Assembly: GCA_016777745.1 (NCBI GenBank) | Contig: JADHQX010000064.1 | Span: forward strand, 1-7,172 | DNA: 7,172 nucleotides | From: Candidatus Pelagibacterales bacterium | Lineage (GTDB): Bacteria > Pseudomonadota > Alphaproteobacteria > Pelagibacterales > AG-422-B15 | Direction: 5' to 3' | Shown here: positions 1-6,405 of the stretch, one piece after another | Position numbering within the stretch: position 1 is the stretch's first letter | Layout of the letters: every line of letters starts with the position of its first letter | The notes under the pieces: generated by a model | What the model was told of the DNA's origin: nothing | Database searches by the model: none | What the model saw: only the letters and a program-made list of their open reading frames with translations | Translations under genes and position numbers: made by a program

Positions 1-1893
1 CCAACATCATTTGCCGAAAATTTAAAAGGAGAGAAAACACTGTGTCAGGCGGTTATCTATTATAACAAAAAAGGAGTTTTTAGTACAGCAAAAGCTGTTA
101 CTGTTAACAGAGATGAGGGGACAATTAGAGCTAACGAGCCAGGAACTCATGAAATTGTTGCCCTTTGTATTGGCCAGCAAGGTCAAAGGTTAAGCAGAAC
201 ATTTCCAGTACAGGTTGATTTTCCAAAAGCTAAAGAAATAAAGATTACACTCTCTACATCAAAAGTATATGAAGAGTCATATATTCCTCTTGATTTTGAG
301 GTTGTTGATGAAATGAATTTTACAAGAAAAAACGAATTTTTTCAGCTAAGTACAGATTCTAATAATATTGAGATTGACGCCTTCAACAATGTCAAGGCAA
401 TCTCACCCGGAAAAGCTGTTCTTTCAGCTTCATTTGATGACATTTCAACATCTTTAACCATTAATGTTTTAGAAAACCCTGTTGACAAACTAGAGCTTAA
501 AGCTGGTTTAGATGTTGCGAGAACAGGAGACGTAGTTAACTATGAAGCTATAGGCTATGACAATGAGGGTAAAATAATTGAAGGCCTGCCTTTTTCATAT
601 ACTTTTTCAGGAAAAGCGGTTGATAAATCAAATACAGCATCAGGGTTAATAATGGGCGATGGAAAGTTTGTTGCAGAAGTGATAGGAGATTATCTGATTT
701 CTGCTAGCATTGGGAGTAGATCGGTTTCCAGACCACTTAAAGTTGTTGGAAGAGGGGTTGAAAGAGAGGTTCTAAAAGTTGGAAAGGGAGTTGTAACAGA
801 CAAACACACTTCTGATTTTTGGGTTTTTGAAGGGGTCGATGGAAGAGACTATGCTGTAACCGGTACATGGGGTGCAGATGGCACATCTTTTTTTTGGGAT
901 GTAACAGACCCTGCAAACATTAAAAAAATTGACAGCGTTAAAGTAGATGCAAGGACAGTTAATGACGTAAAGGTTTCTCAAGACGGAAGAATTTCAGTTA
1001 TAAGCAGAGAGGGCGCATCAGACAGAAAAAATGGAATTATAATTCTAGATGTTTCAAACCCATATGATGTAAAGATTCTTTCAGAATACACAAAAAATTT
1101 AACAGGAGGGGTGCACAATGTTTTTATTGACAACGATCATGTGTACGCTCTTAGCGGAAGTCAGAAATATTATGTTATAAACATTAAAGACCCAAAAAAT
1201 CCAGTTGAGGTAGGAATGTTTGAAGTGGGAAAAGAAGGACAGTCTATTCATGATGTATGGATTGAAGATGGAATCGCATACTCTTCTAACTGGAGAGACG
1301 GAGTATATTTGGTTGACGTTGGAAATGGAATAGCAGACGGCTCGCCATCAAACCCTGTAGCCTTTGCAAATTATGATTATGCAACAGGAGCTCACCATGC
1401 AACATTTCCATTCAAAAGCAAATCAACAGGAAAATTTTACACAGTTTTAGGTGATGAAATTTTTCCTGACGGAGTTGACGAGAACAACCCAAATATAACA
1501 GCTGGGTTTTTACACTTTGTTGATTTCTCAGACTTAGACAACCCTGTAGAGGTTGCAAAATATGAGCTTCCAGGACAAGGTTCACATAATTACTGGATTG
1601 AAGACGACATTCTTTATGTTGCTATGTATGGAGGTGGAGTGAGAATAGTAGATATAAGCGGGGATCTTTTAGGAGATTTATATAGACAGGGAAGAGAAAT
1701 AGGGTATATAATGACAGGAACATCAAACGGTTATATTCCAAACGCAACCATGTCTTGGGGCGCTCAGCTATACAAGGGTTATGTGTTTTATTCTGACTGG
1801 AATAGTGGTTTAGGGTCGTCAAAAGTATCTGAATTAAAGCCGGACAACTCCAAGGCAAATCAGTATATAAATAAAACACCGATAATAGACTAA
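1..1893 (+). CDS. Secreted Ig-like / LVIVD beta-propeller protein (5' partial)
   Basis: The reading frame is open from base 1, so the gene begins outside the window and 630 residues plus the stop are visible. The ATG at 313 is internal and should not be taken as the start. Visible residues 1-73, about 77-157 and about 158-250 look like three successive Ig-like/BIG-type beta domains (for example a segment ending in SLTINVLENP). Residues 15 and 56 are cysteines in the first domain and could form a disulfide. From about residue 255 to 605 there are repeats of the LVIVD type: WDVTDPANIKKI (about 299), LDVSNPYDVKIL (about 349), INIKDPKNPVEV (about 393), VDFSDLDNPVEV (about 507) and VRIVDISG (about 547), which should fold as a beta-propeller. 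Histidines recur in matching places (VHNV, IHDVW, AHHAT, SHNYW). LVIVD proteins are usually exported, but the ligand or partner is unknown. A signal peptide, if present, lies upstream. The next gene starts directly at the stop, so the two are probably co-translated. Confidence 0.88.
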   Translation, partial: PTSFAENLKGEKTLCQAVIYYNKKGVFSTAKAVTVNRDEGTIRANEPGTHEIVALCIGQQGQRLSRTFPVQVDFPKAKEIKITLSTSKVYEESYIPLDFEVVDEMNFTRKNEFFQLSTDSNNIEIDAFNNVKAISPGKAVLSASFDDISTSLTINVLENPVDKLELKAGLDVARTGDVVNYEAIGYDNEGKIIEGLPFSYTFSGKAVDKSNTASGLIMGDGKFVAEVIGDYLISASIGSRSVSRPLKVVGRGVEREVLKVGKGVVTDKHTSDFWVFEGVDGRDYAVTGTWGADGTSFFWDVTDPANIKKIDSVKVDARTVNDVKVSQDGRISVISREGASDRKNGIIILDVSNPYDVKILSEYTKNLTGGVHNVFIDNDHVYALSGSQKYYVINIKDPKNPVEVGMFEVGKEGQSIHDVWIEDGIAYSSNWRDGVYLVDVGNGIADGSPSNPVAFANYDYATGAHHATFPFKSKSTGKFYTVLGDEIFPDGVDENNPNITAGFLHFVDFSDLDNPVEVAKYELPGQGSHNYWIEDDILYVAMYGGGVRIVDISGDLLGDLYRQGREIGYIMTGTSNGYIPNATMSWGAQLYKGYVFYSDWNSGLGSSKVSELKPDNSKANQYINKTPIID

Positions 1894-2943
1894 ATGAGTA
1901 GACTTGTATTATTTCTTTTATTTACTGTTTCTATAGGATATAGCCAAGAGTATTATTTTTATGCCGCTGCAGAATCAGACGATACAGTTTCTTTAATTAG
2001 TTTTGATGGAGAAACAATTACTGAGGAAGAGAGAATTCCTGTTGGTATCATGAAAACAGAAATTGAGGGACCACATGGATTAACTGTTGATCCGTCGGGA
2101 GAATATTGGTATCTGTCTCTTGCTCATGGTAACCCATACGGGTCTGTTGTAAAATATTCAACCGCCACAAACAGACCAATCGATAAGACCACTTTAGGCA
2201 TGTTTCCTGCCTCAATGCAAATATCTAGCTTAACAGGCTTGCTTTATTGCGTGAACTTTAATTTACACGGAGAAATGAAGCCAAGCAGCGTTTCGGTTGT
2301 TGACCCTGAAACAATGACTGAGATTAAACAAATTCAAACAGGAGTAATGCCTCATGGGTCTAGAATATCGCCAAACGGTAGATTTCAATACTCTGTAGCC
2401 ATGATGTCTGGCGAGCTATTTGAGGTAGACGCTTTGACTTTAGAAGTAAATAGAACTTTAAGCCTTGATAAAGGAGGTAAGATGAACCATAAAGGAATGC
2501 ATCACTCTCCTGTTAAGCCTACATGGGTAACCCCTCATCCGACACAGCCAAAGGTTTATGTCGCGGGAAATGGCTCTAATGAAATTATTGAAATTGACAC
2601 AGACTTATGGGAAATTACAGATAGAATTGATACGGGCAAAGGGCCCTATAATATTGACATTTCTTCAAACGGGAAATTTCTTGTAGCTACTTTAAAAGGA
2701 GACGCAAAAACATTAGTTTGGGAAATTGACAAAAAAAAACAGTCTGTTGTTGAAAATAACTCTAGCGTTACACATGGAGTTGTGATTTCCCCTGACAGTA
2801 AGTTTGCTTTTGTTACCGTTGAAGGTATTGGAGGCGAGCCAGGACTTGTAGACGTAATAGATCTAAAAAAAGCCAAGATAGTTAGCTCTTTAAAAATTGG
2901 AAAACAAGCCGGAGGAATAGCTTTTTGGAAAATAGAGGAATAA
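1894..2943 (+). CDS. Secreted YVTN-type beta-propeller protein
   Basis: This is a 349-aa protein with an N-terminal signal peptide: a hydrophobic stretch at residues 4-14 and likely cleavage after GYSQ (about residue 18). The rest is a seven-blade-like propeller of the YVTN/YncE kind. Repeated blade motifs are GPHGLTVDPSGEYWYLS (59-75), MPHGSRISPNGRFQYSV (152-168), WVTPHPTQPKVYVAGNGSNE (211-230), GPYNIDISSNGKFLVATL (250-267), THGVVISPDSKFAFVTV (293-309) and a closing strand near 340-345. His61, His154 and His294 fall at equivalent blade positions, and a Met/His-rich loop (about 197-204) carries several more histidines. This could bind metal, but that is inference. The ATG directly abuts the TAA of the upstream LVIVD gene (TAAATG) with no Shine-Dalgarno, so translational coupling is likely. 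The two propellers probably work together on the cell surface or in the periplasm. The specific function is not known. Confidence 0.87.
   Translation: MSRLVLFLLFTVSIGYSQEYYFYAAAESDDTVSLISFDGETITEEERIPVGIMKTEIEGPHGLTVDPSGEYWYLSLAHGNPYGSVVKYSTATNRPIDKTTLGMFPASMQISSLTGLLYCVNFNLHGEMKPSSVSVVDPETMTEIKQIQTGVMPHGSRISPNGRFQYSVAMMSGELFEVDALTLEVNRTLSLDKGGKMNHKGMHHSPVKPTWVTPHPTQPKVYVAGNGSNEIIEIDTDLWEITDRIDTGKGPYNIDISSNGKFLVATLKGDAKTLVWEIDKKKQSVVENNSSVTHGVVISPDSKFAFVTVEGIGGEPGLVDVIDLKKAKIVSSLKIGKQAGGIAFWKIEE
2935..2940 (+). promoter_or_regulatory. Ribosome binding site for the YqaA-like gene
   Basis: GAGGAA ends nine bases before the ATG at 2950 and lies inside the last codons of the propeller gene. It is one of the few Shine-Dalgarno-like sites in this window and supports 2950 as the start. 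Confidence 0.5.
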
Positions 2944-2949
2944 TCTTTT

Positions 2950-3411
2950 ATGGAGAGTTTTGCAGAGTGGGGATATTTAGGGCTTTTTTTTGCCAGCTTT
3001 CTTGCTGCCACCATCATTCCTTTTCTATCTTCCGAAGCTCTTTTGAGCTTAATGATAGTAAATCAATATAACCTTGGGACAGTATTGTTGGTTGCAACAA
3101 TTGGAAATTGGCTTGGAGGACTCTCATGTTACTATATTGGCTGGATTGGAAAATGGGACTTAATAGAAAAGCATTTAAAAATCAAAGCCTCAACGCTTGA
3201 AAGACTTAAGCCTAACGTTGATAGGTGGGGTGCTCCACTTGCCTTTTTTTGCTGGATTCCTATAATAGGAGATCCGCTCGCTGTAGGCCTTGGGCTTTTT
3301 AAAACAAACCCAATAAGCGTTACGTTATGGATTTTGATAGGAAAAGGAATCAGATACTTAGTCTGGGCCTACATTACTTTTTCTGGAATGAACTTTTATA
3401 ACAACCTATAA
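2950..3411 (+). CDS. YqaA-type DedA/SNARE-associated family membrane protein
   Basis: This is a 153-aa integral inner-membrane protein. Hydrophobic segments lie at about residues 7-37 (interrupted by the loop around IPFLSSEALL), 42-66, 94-118 and 122-146. The family signature is visible: an early PFLSSEALL segment, GNWLGGLSCYYIGWIGK (52-68), RWGAPLAFFCWIPIIGDPL (92-110) and IGKGIRYLVWAY (130-141). These match the YqaA branch of the DedA superfamily, which is shorter than classical DedA proteins (about 200 aa). DedA relatives support membrane integrity and some act as lipid-carrier flippases, but no substrate can be assigned here. It starts six bases after the propeller gene, so it is probably in the same transcript. 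Confidence 0.85.
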   Translation: MESFAEWGYLGLFFASFLAATIIPFLSSEALLSLMIVNQYNLGTVLLVATIGNWLGGLSCYYIGWIGKWDLIEKHLKIKASTLERLKPNVDRWGAPLAFFCWIPIIGDPLAVGLGLFKTNPISVTLWILIGKGIRYLVWAYITFSGMNFYNNL

Positions 3412-3433
3412 AAAACTATATTAAATTTACTAT

Positions 3434-4648
3434 ATGATAAATTCAGAAAAAATTAGAGAGAACTTTCCTTCATTAAACAGGGTGGATAAAAACAACAATC
3501 AGATTATATATCTCGATGGCCCTGGAGGAACTCAGGTTCCCATTCAGGTAATTGAAGGAATTTCACAGTATTATATTAGATCAAACGCAAACACACATGG
3601 TGAATTTGCCACGAGTAAAGAAACTGATTTTATGATGGATGGTTTAAGAGCAAGGGTTTCAGATTTATTTGGCTCTGAAGGTCCAAACACAATATCTATT
3701 GGGCAAAATATGACAACTTTAAACTATAGCCTTGCCAGAGCTTTGTCAAGAAAATTTAAAGAAGGTGATGAGGTGATAATCACTGAGCTAGACCATGAAG
3801 CAAACAGAGGCCCTTGGAGGGTTTTAGAGGAGGTGGGCGTTAAGCTTATAGAAGTTGAGCTATTAGAAACAGGTGTTCTAGACTATGTAGATTTTAAGAA
3901 TAAAATTAATGACAAAACAGTAATGGTTTGCATGGGGATGTCTTCCAATGCGCTAGGTACGCTTAATGATTTTATTAAGGTTGGAAAGTATTTAGAAAAT
4001 AAGAATTGTCTTTTTCTTCTAGATGCAGTTCATTATGCACCGCACTTTTCAATAAATGTTCAAGAGTTAGGTTGTGATTTCATGTTGTGCTCTGCATATA
4101 AGTTTTATGGGCCTCACGTTAGCTTTCTTTATTCTAGACCTGGCCTACTAGAAAGCTTGAACACGGACAGACTTATTGTACAGGATCAGGCAGCTCCTTA
4201 TAATATAGAGACAGGAACCTTAAATCATGCTGCTTGCTCAGGAGTAGCATCGGCAATTGAATTTATATCATCTATTGGAGAAGGAGCGTCTTTAAGAGAA
4301 AAGCTTGAAAGTGCATATCAAAAAATAAGTAGTCATGAATTTGAGCTTGCAAAATATCTTTATGATTCGCTTCAACACCTTGAAAAAATAACTGTGGTTG
4401 GGCCGAATTTTTTAAGTAAAAAAAGAACACCAACAGTTTCTTTTGTTCATGACAGTTTATCTGCTCAAGAGGTTTGTAAAAAGCTAGCTAATAAAAACAT
4501 ATGTGCCTGGGATGGTCATTTTTATGCACTTAAAGCAATACAGAAGCTAGGATTGGAGAGCAAGGGTGGCGTTACCAGGCTTGGGATTTCTTTGTATAAC
4601 ACTAAAAAGGAAATAGACAAGGTCATAGAGGTGATAAAAACAATTTAG
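3434..4648 (+). CDS. PLP-dependent cysteine desulfurase-like protein (class V aminotransferase, VC1184-type)
   Basis: This is a 404-aa fold-type I PLP enzyme of normal family length. The N-terminal segment FPSLNRVDKNNNQIIYLDGP-GG (11-32) is typical of the cysteine desulfurase-like subgroup of class V aminotransferases. The cofactor residues are visible: TELDHEANRGPW (117-128) with His121, LLDAVHYAPH (195-204) with Asp197 and His200, and SAYKFYGPHV (220-229) with Lys223 as the likely Schiff-base lysine. The catalytic loop reads AWDGHFYA (358-365). Aligned with the SufS/CsdA motif GHHCA, the persulfide cysteine is replaced by Tyr364, although Cys357 is nearby. True desulfurase activity is therefore doubtful; a lyase or other PLP reaction is possible. 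It follows the YqaA gene by 22 bases without a clear Shine-Dalgarno site and may be the last gene of the plus-strand run. Confidence 0.9.
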   Translation: MINSEKIRENFPSLNRVDKNNNQIIYLDGPGGTQVPIQVIEGISQYYIRSNANTHGEFATSKETDFMMDGLRARVSDLFGSEGPNTISIGQNMTTLNYSLARALSRKFKEGDEVIITELDHEANRGPWRVLEEVGVKLIEVELLETGVLDYVDFKNKINDKTVMVCMGMSSNALGTLNDFIKVGKYLENKNCLFLLDAVHYAPHFSINVQELGCDFMLCSAYKFYGPHVSFLYSRPGLLESLNTDRLIVQDQAAPYNIETGTLNHAACSGVASAIEFISSIGEGASLREKLESAYQKISSHEFELAKYLYDSLQHLEKITVVGPNFLSKKRTPTVSFVHDSLSAQEVCKKLANKNICAWDGHFYALKAIQKLGLESKGGVTRLGISLYNTKKEIDKVIEVIKTI

Positions 4649-4650
4649 TT

Positions 4651-5592
4651 TTATTCAGACAGTTTGTTTCTAAACCAATCTTTAAAAACCTTAACAGTTT
4701 CTTTTGAAGCAAAATTCAGGTCTTGAATATTTAAAAACCGCGCTGTTATATTCCTATCAAGATCAAGTAAAATCCTTTTAAGTTTTTCAGGTCCTAGATT
4801 CCGTATTTTTTCAATCTCTATTAGTCTGTTTTTGTCTGCGGACTCATATCGCCCTTGTTTAATTAAAAGATGCCAACAAAGACTGTAGGGCATATATTGA
4901 TTGTTATTTCTAAACTTATAACTCAATTGTCTTTTAAGGATTTCAGGGTTATTCTCGTAAAAATTTTTGATAACAGATTTCATCTGTGGCCTTCCACAGT
5001 GGTAAGACTTAAAATACTTTTTATTAAACCCGGCTATGTTTGCTGCATTTGACTGCGCGCTGTTATAGCTAGGCCTGCTTTTAAGGGCGCTTTTGAAAAG
5101 TTGTGTTATTTTTTTTAAAGGTTGAATATTATATGTTTTGGCCCAGTTTCCTATTAAAACAGCCTTATCATCAACAAACCAGTCATCGGGCTTGCTCTCT
5201 TTTATTAAAAACATATCGTCATTGAAGTATATGAACTTTTCTGAAAGACCTTTTATTTTATATAGAACAGCATCAATTGATCTGATGTTAAATGTGGGCA
5301 AAAAGTCTTCAAGCCCAGAAAACACCTCTTTGTGATCAACAATCTTAATCTTGTCTAAAGTGGCAAGCTTCTTTGTTTCAATTAAATCAGGAGCCTGTCC
5401 ATCAGTTACGATAAATATTTTTCTTATAAACGGAGCATATTTTATAATGGATAAGACGCAAAAATCAATCTCGTCAGCCTGCAGGTATTGTTTTTTAAAA
5501 TCACCTCTTTGTTTAAGAAAGCCATGGTGTTTTAGTTGATATTTATGGTCTGAGCCGTCAACCCAGGTTATAACAGCATCTATTTTTTCCAT
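4651..5592 (-). CDS. Stealth-family hexose-phosphate transferase (capsular/exopolysaccharide phosphotransferase)
   Basis: This is a 313-aa protein with the conserved regions of Stealth proteins in order. CR1 is IDAVITWVDGSD (4-15). CR2 runs from about residue 39 to 140, including DEIDFCVLSIIKYAPFIRKI (40-59), IFIVTDGQAP (59-68), IKIVDH (82-87), FLPTFNIRSIDAVL (97-110) and the acidic FIYFNDDMFL (120-129). CR3 covers about 189-240 with YFKSYHCGRP and His198. A weaker CR4-like tail is at about 283-312. Family members transfer sugar-1-phosphate from a nucleotide sugar to a polysaccharide acceptor, making phosphodiester-linked surface polymers. They are soluble or membrane-peripheral on the cytoplasmic side. 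The start ATG directly follows the stop of the XRE-type regulator (TAAATG), so the pair is probably one transcript. The stop lies 2 bp from the convergent PLP-enzyme gene. No other glycan genes are visible, so the polymer is unknown. Confidence 0.88.
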   Translation of the reverse strand: MEKIDAVITWVDGSDHKYQLKHHGFLKQRGDFKKQYLQADEIDFCVLSIIKYAPFIRKIFIVTDGQAPDLIETKKLATLDKIKIVDHKEVFSGLEDFLPTFNIRSIDAVLYKIKGLSEKFIYFNDDMFLIKESKPDDWFVDDKAVLIGNWAKTYNIQPLKKITQLFKSALKSRPSYNSAQSNAANIAGFNKKYFKSYHCGRPQMKSVIKNFYENNPEILKRQLSYKFRNNNQYMPYSLCWHLLIKQGRYESADKNRLIEIEKIRNLGPEKLKRILLDLDRNITARFLNIQDLNFASKETVKVFKDWFRNKLSE

Positions 5593-5787
5593 TTATACAA
5601 AATAAAAAAGTTTATCAATAGGTGTGTTTAGTGATTTTGATATCTTCATTGCAACATCTAAGCCAGGCACAAATTTGTTTTTCTCAATTGAAATAATGGT
5701 TTGCCTGCTTACGCTTGCTTTTGACGCAAGCTCCTCTTGGGTTAGATTGATGCCTTTTCTGAAATCCTTAACTCTGTTTACTAACAT
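5593..5787 (-). CDS. Small XRE-family helix-turn-helix regulator
   Basis: This is a 64-aa protein made almost entirely of one helix-turn-helix domain: NRVKDFRKGINLTQEELASK (4-23), recognition region ASVSRQTIISIEKNKFVPGL (24-43) and a C-terminal helix pair, DVAMKISKSLNTPIDKLFYF (44-63). The length and ending match the compact 65-70-aa XRE repressors found in many bacteria. I chose the ATG at 5787 rather than the one at 5859. The extra 24 residues of the longer form have no family similarity, and they run over a promoter and two operator-like repeats. The gene directly precedes the Stealth gene. Its own upstream region carries four TGTAAA-type palindromes, so autorepression and control of the Stealth gene are likely. 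Confidence 0.88.
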   Translation of the reverse strand: MLVNRVKDFRKGINLTQEELASKASVSRQTIISIEKNKFVPGLDVAMKISKSLNTPIDKLFYFV

Positions 5788-5788
5788 A

Positions 5789-5806
5789 TGTAAAATTAAC
5801 TTTACA
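5789..5806. promoter_or_regulatory. Operator candidate 1 (TGTAAA-N6-TTTACA)
   Basis: TGTAAAATTAACTTTACA is an 18-bp near-perfect palindrome with a TTAA centre and one mismatched pair. It lies between the start codon of the XRE regulator and the -7 box, covering the expected transcription start. A bound protein would block initiation. Confidence 0.6.
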
Positions 5807-5833
5807 AATATAACATAATATTTTGTAAAACAA
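5805..5833 (-). promoter_or_regulatory. Bacteroidota-type promoter for the XRE regulator / Stealth operon
   Basis: Read on the minus strand, TATATTTG (5805-5812) fits the Bacteroidota -7 consensus TAnnTTTG. TTG at 5831-5833 fits the -33 element, with an 18-base spacer. Transcription would begin only about ten bases before the ATG at 5787, giving a very short leader without a Shine-Dalgarno site. Both boxes overlap palindromic operator candidates. Confidence 0.6.
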
Positions 5834-5841
5834 GCTTTACA
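5824..5841. promoter_or_regulatory. Operator candidate 2 (TGTAAA-N6-TTTACA)
   Basis: TGTAAAACAAGCTTTACA has the same perfect six-base arms and the same six-base spacing as operator 1, 35 bp away centre to centre. It covers the putative -33 element of the XRE promoter. Confidence 0.6.
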
Positions 5842-5862
5842 TTGTATAAAATTATTCACTAA

Positions 5863-5880
5863 TGTAAAACAAACTATACT
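5863..5880. promoter_or_regulatory. Operator candidate 3 (degenerate)
   Basis: TGTAAAACAAACTATACT shares the left arm and most of the centre with operator 2 (TGTAAAACAA), but the right arm is degraded (TATACT against TTTACA). It may be a weak upstream site. Confidence 0.35.
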
Positions 5881-5887
5881 TTTAAAA

Positions 5888-5905
5888 TGTAAAGTTTATT
5901 TAACA
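5888..5905. promoter_or_regulatory. Operator candidate 4 (degenerate)
   Basis: TGTAAAGTTTATTTAACA keeps the left arm and a close right arm (TTAACA). It overlaps the last codons of the HxlR gene, so coding constraint may explain part of it. The likely role is auxiliary, if any. Confidence 0.3.
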
Positions 5906-6204
5906 TTCATCCATTTATCAATGCTTTTAAACACATCACACAAACCCTCACCTTTTTCTGTTAGTGAATATTCAACTCTTGGAGGTATCTCATTATATTG
6001 TTTTCTAATAACTAGATTGTCCTTTACAAGTTCTTTTAACTGATCGGTCAATACTTTTCTTGAAATATTATCAATGCTTGCAGCTAAAAACCCAAATCGA
6101 AGGACCTTCCTCTTTCTTAATCTGTCTATTATTATTAATTTCCATTTACCCCCAAGCATTGATGTAAATCCAGACACAGCACATATTTTAATTTTTTTTT
6201 CCAT
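5896..6204 (-). CDS. HxlR-family winged-helix transcriptional regulator
   Basis: This is a 102-aa protein of typical HxlR length. Family landmarks are the N-terminal cysteine region KICAVSGFTSMLGGKWKLII (6-25), RFGFLAASIDNISRKVLTDQ (36-55) leading into LKELVKDNLVIRKQY (56-70), and the wing with the hallmark EIPPRVEYSLTEKG (72-85). Only two cysteines are present, Cys8 and Cys89. Cys8 sits where redox-sensing HxlR proteins such as YodB and HypR carry a reactive thiol, so thiol-based sensing is plausible but not shown. The gene is divergent from the YceI gene, with 201 bp between starts containing repeated AGTTAC/GTAAC half-sites. It probably controls itself and the YceI / CDGSH / flavoprotein set. 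Confidence 0.92.
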   Translation of the reverse strand: MEKKIKICAVSGFTSMLGGKWKLIIIDRLRKRKVLRFGFLAASIDNISRKVLTDQLKELVKDNLVIRKQYNEIPPRVEYSLTEKGEGLCDVFKSIDKWMNVK

Positions 6205-6205
6205 T

Positions 6206-6258
6206 AGTTACATCCGTAATACTATTTTATATTAGTTACTTTTAGGTAACAAGTTACT
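6206..6258. promoter_or_regulatory. HxlR operator candidates between the divergent genes
   Basis: AGTTAC occurs three times in this short region (6206-6211, 6234-6239, 6252-6257). The middle copy forms an inverted repeat GTTAC-N6-GTAAC at 6235-6250. The first forms TTAC-ATCC-GTAA at 6208-6219, and ACTA-N8-TAGT spans 6221-6236. The cluster starts one base upstream of the HxlR ATG, where an autoregulatory site is expected. No YceI promoter was convincing. A TAnnTTTG match on the minus strand (6290-6297) is a possible HxlR -7 box but lacks a clear -33 partner. Confidence 0.5.
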
Positions 6259-6405
6259 TTTTAATTTAATAATTGATATAATTGCTATTCAAAAGTATAA
6301 ATAACTTTTAAATATAAAATAGATATACGTTAAATAATCATTAAAGTTAGCTTTTTGATCAACCTTAATAATCGATTTTTCTAGCTTTACTAAAAACCTA
6401 AACAA

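Noticed and set aside
1622..1879. 85-aa minus-strand open frame
   Set aside because: It is antisense to the LVIVD repeats, with unconvincing composition and no motif.
313..1893. ATG at 313 as the start of the LVIVD gene
   Set aside because: The same frame is open back to base 1 and encodes Ig-like sequence, so the true start is outside the window.
2646..3017. 123-aa minus-strand open frame
   Set aside because: It lies antisense to the well-supported YVTN propeller and YqaA genes and shows no recognisable domain.
4870..5539. Three short plus-strand frames
   Set aside because: All are antisense to the conserved Stealth domain regions and have no homology signals.
5624..5818. 64-aa plus-strand frame opposite the XRE regulator
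   Set aside because: It is a shadow of the helix-turn-helix gene and its promoter.
5788..5859. N-terminal extension of the XRE regulator to the ATG at 5859
   Set aside because: The 24 extra residues do not resemble the family and run across the promoter and two palindromic operators; the ATG at 5787 gives the normal compact length.
5788..5895. Intrinsic terminator after the HxlR gene
   Set aside because: The palindromes here have short AT-rich arms with no GC stem or T-tract; they fit operators better.
6382..6389. TAGCTTTA as a -7 box for the YceI gene
   Set aside because: It misses the final G of TAnnTTTG, and the nearest TTTG is 24 bases upstream, outside the usual spacing.
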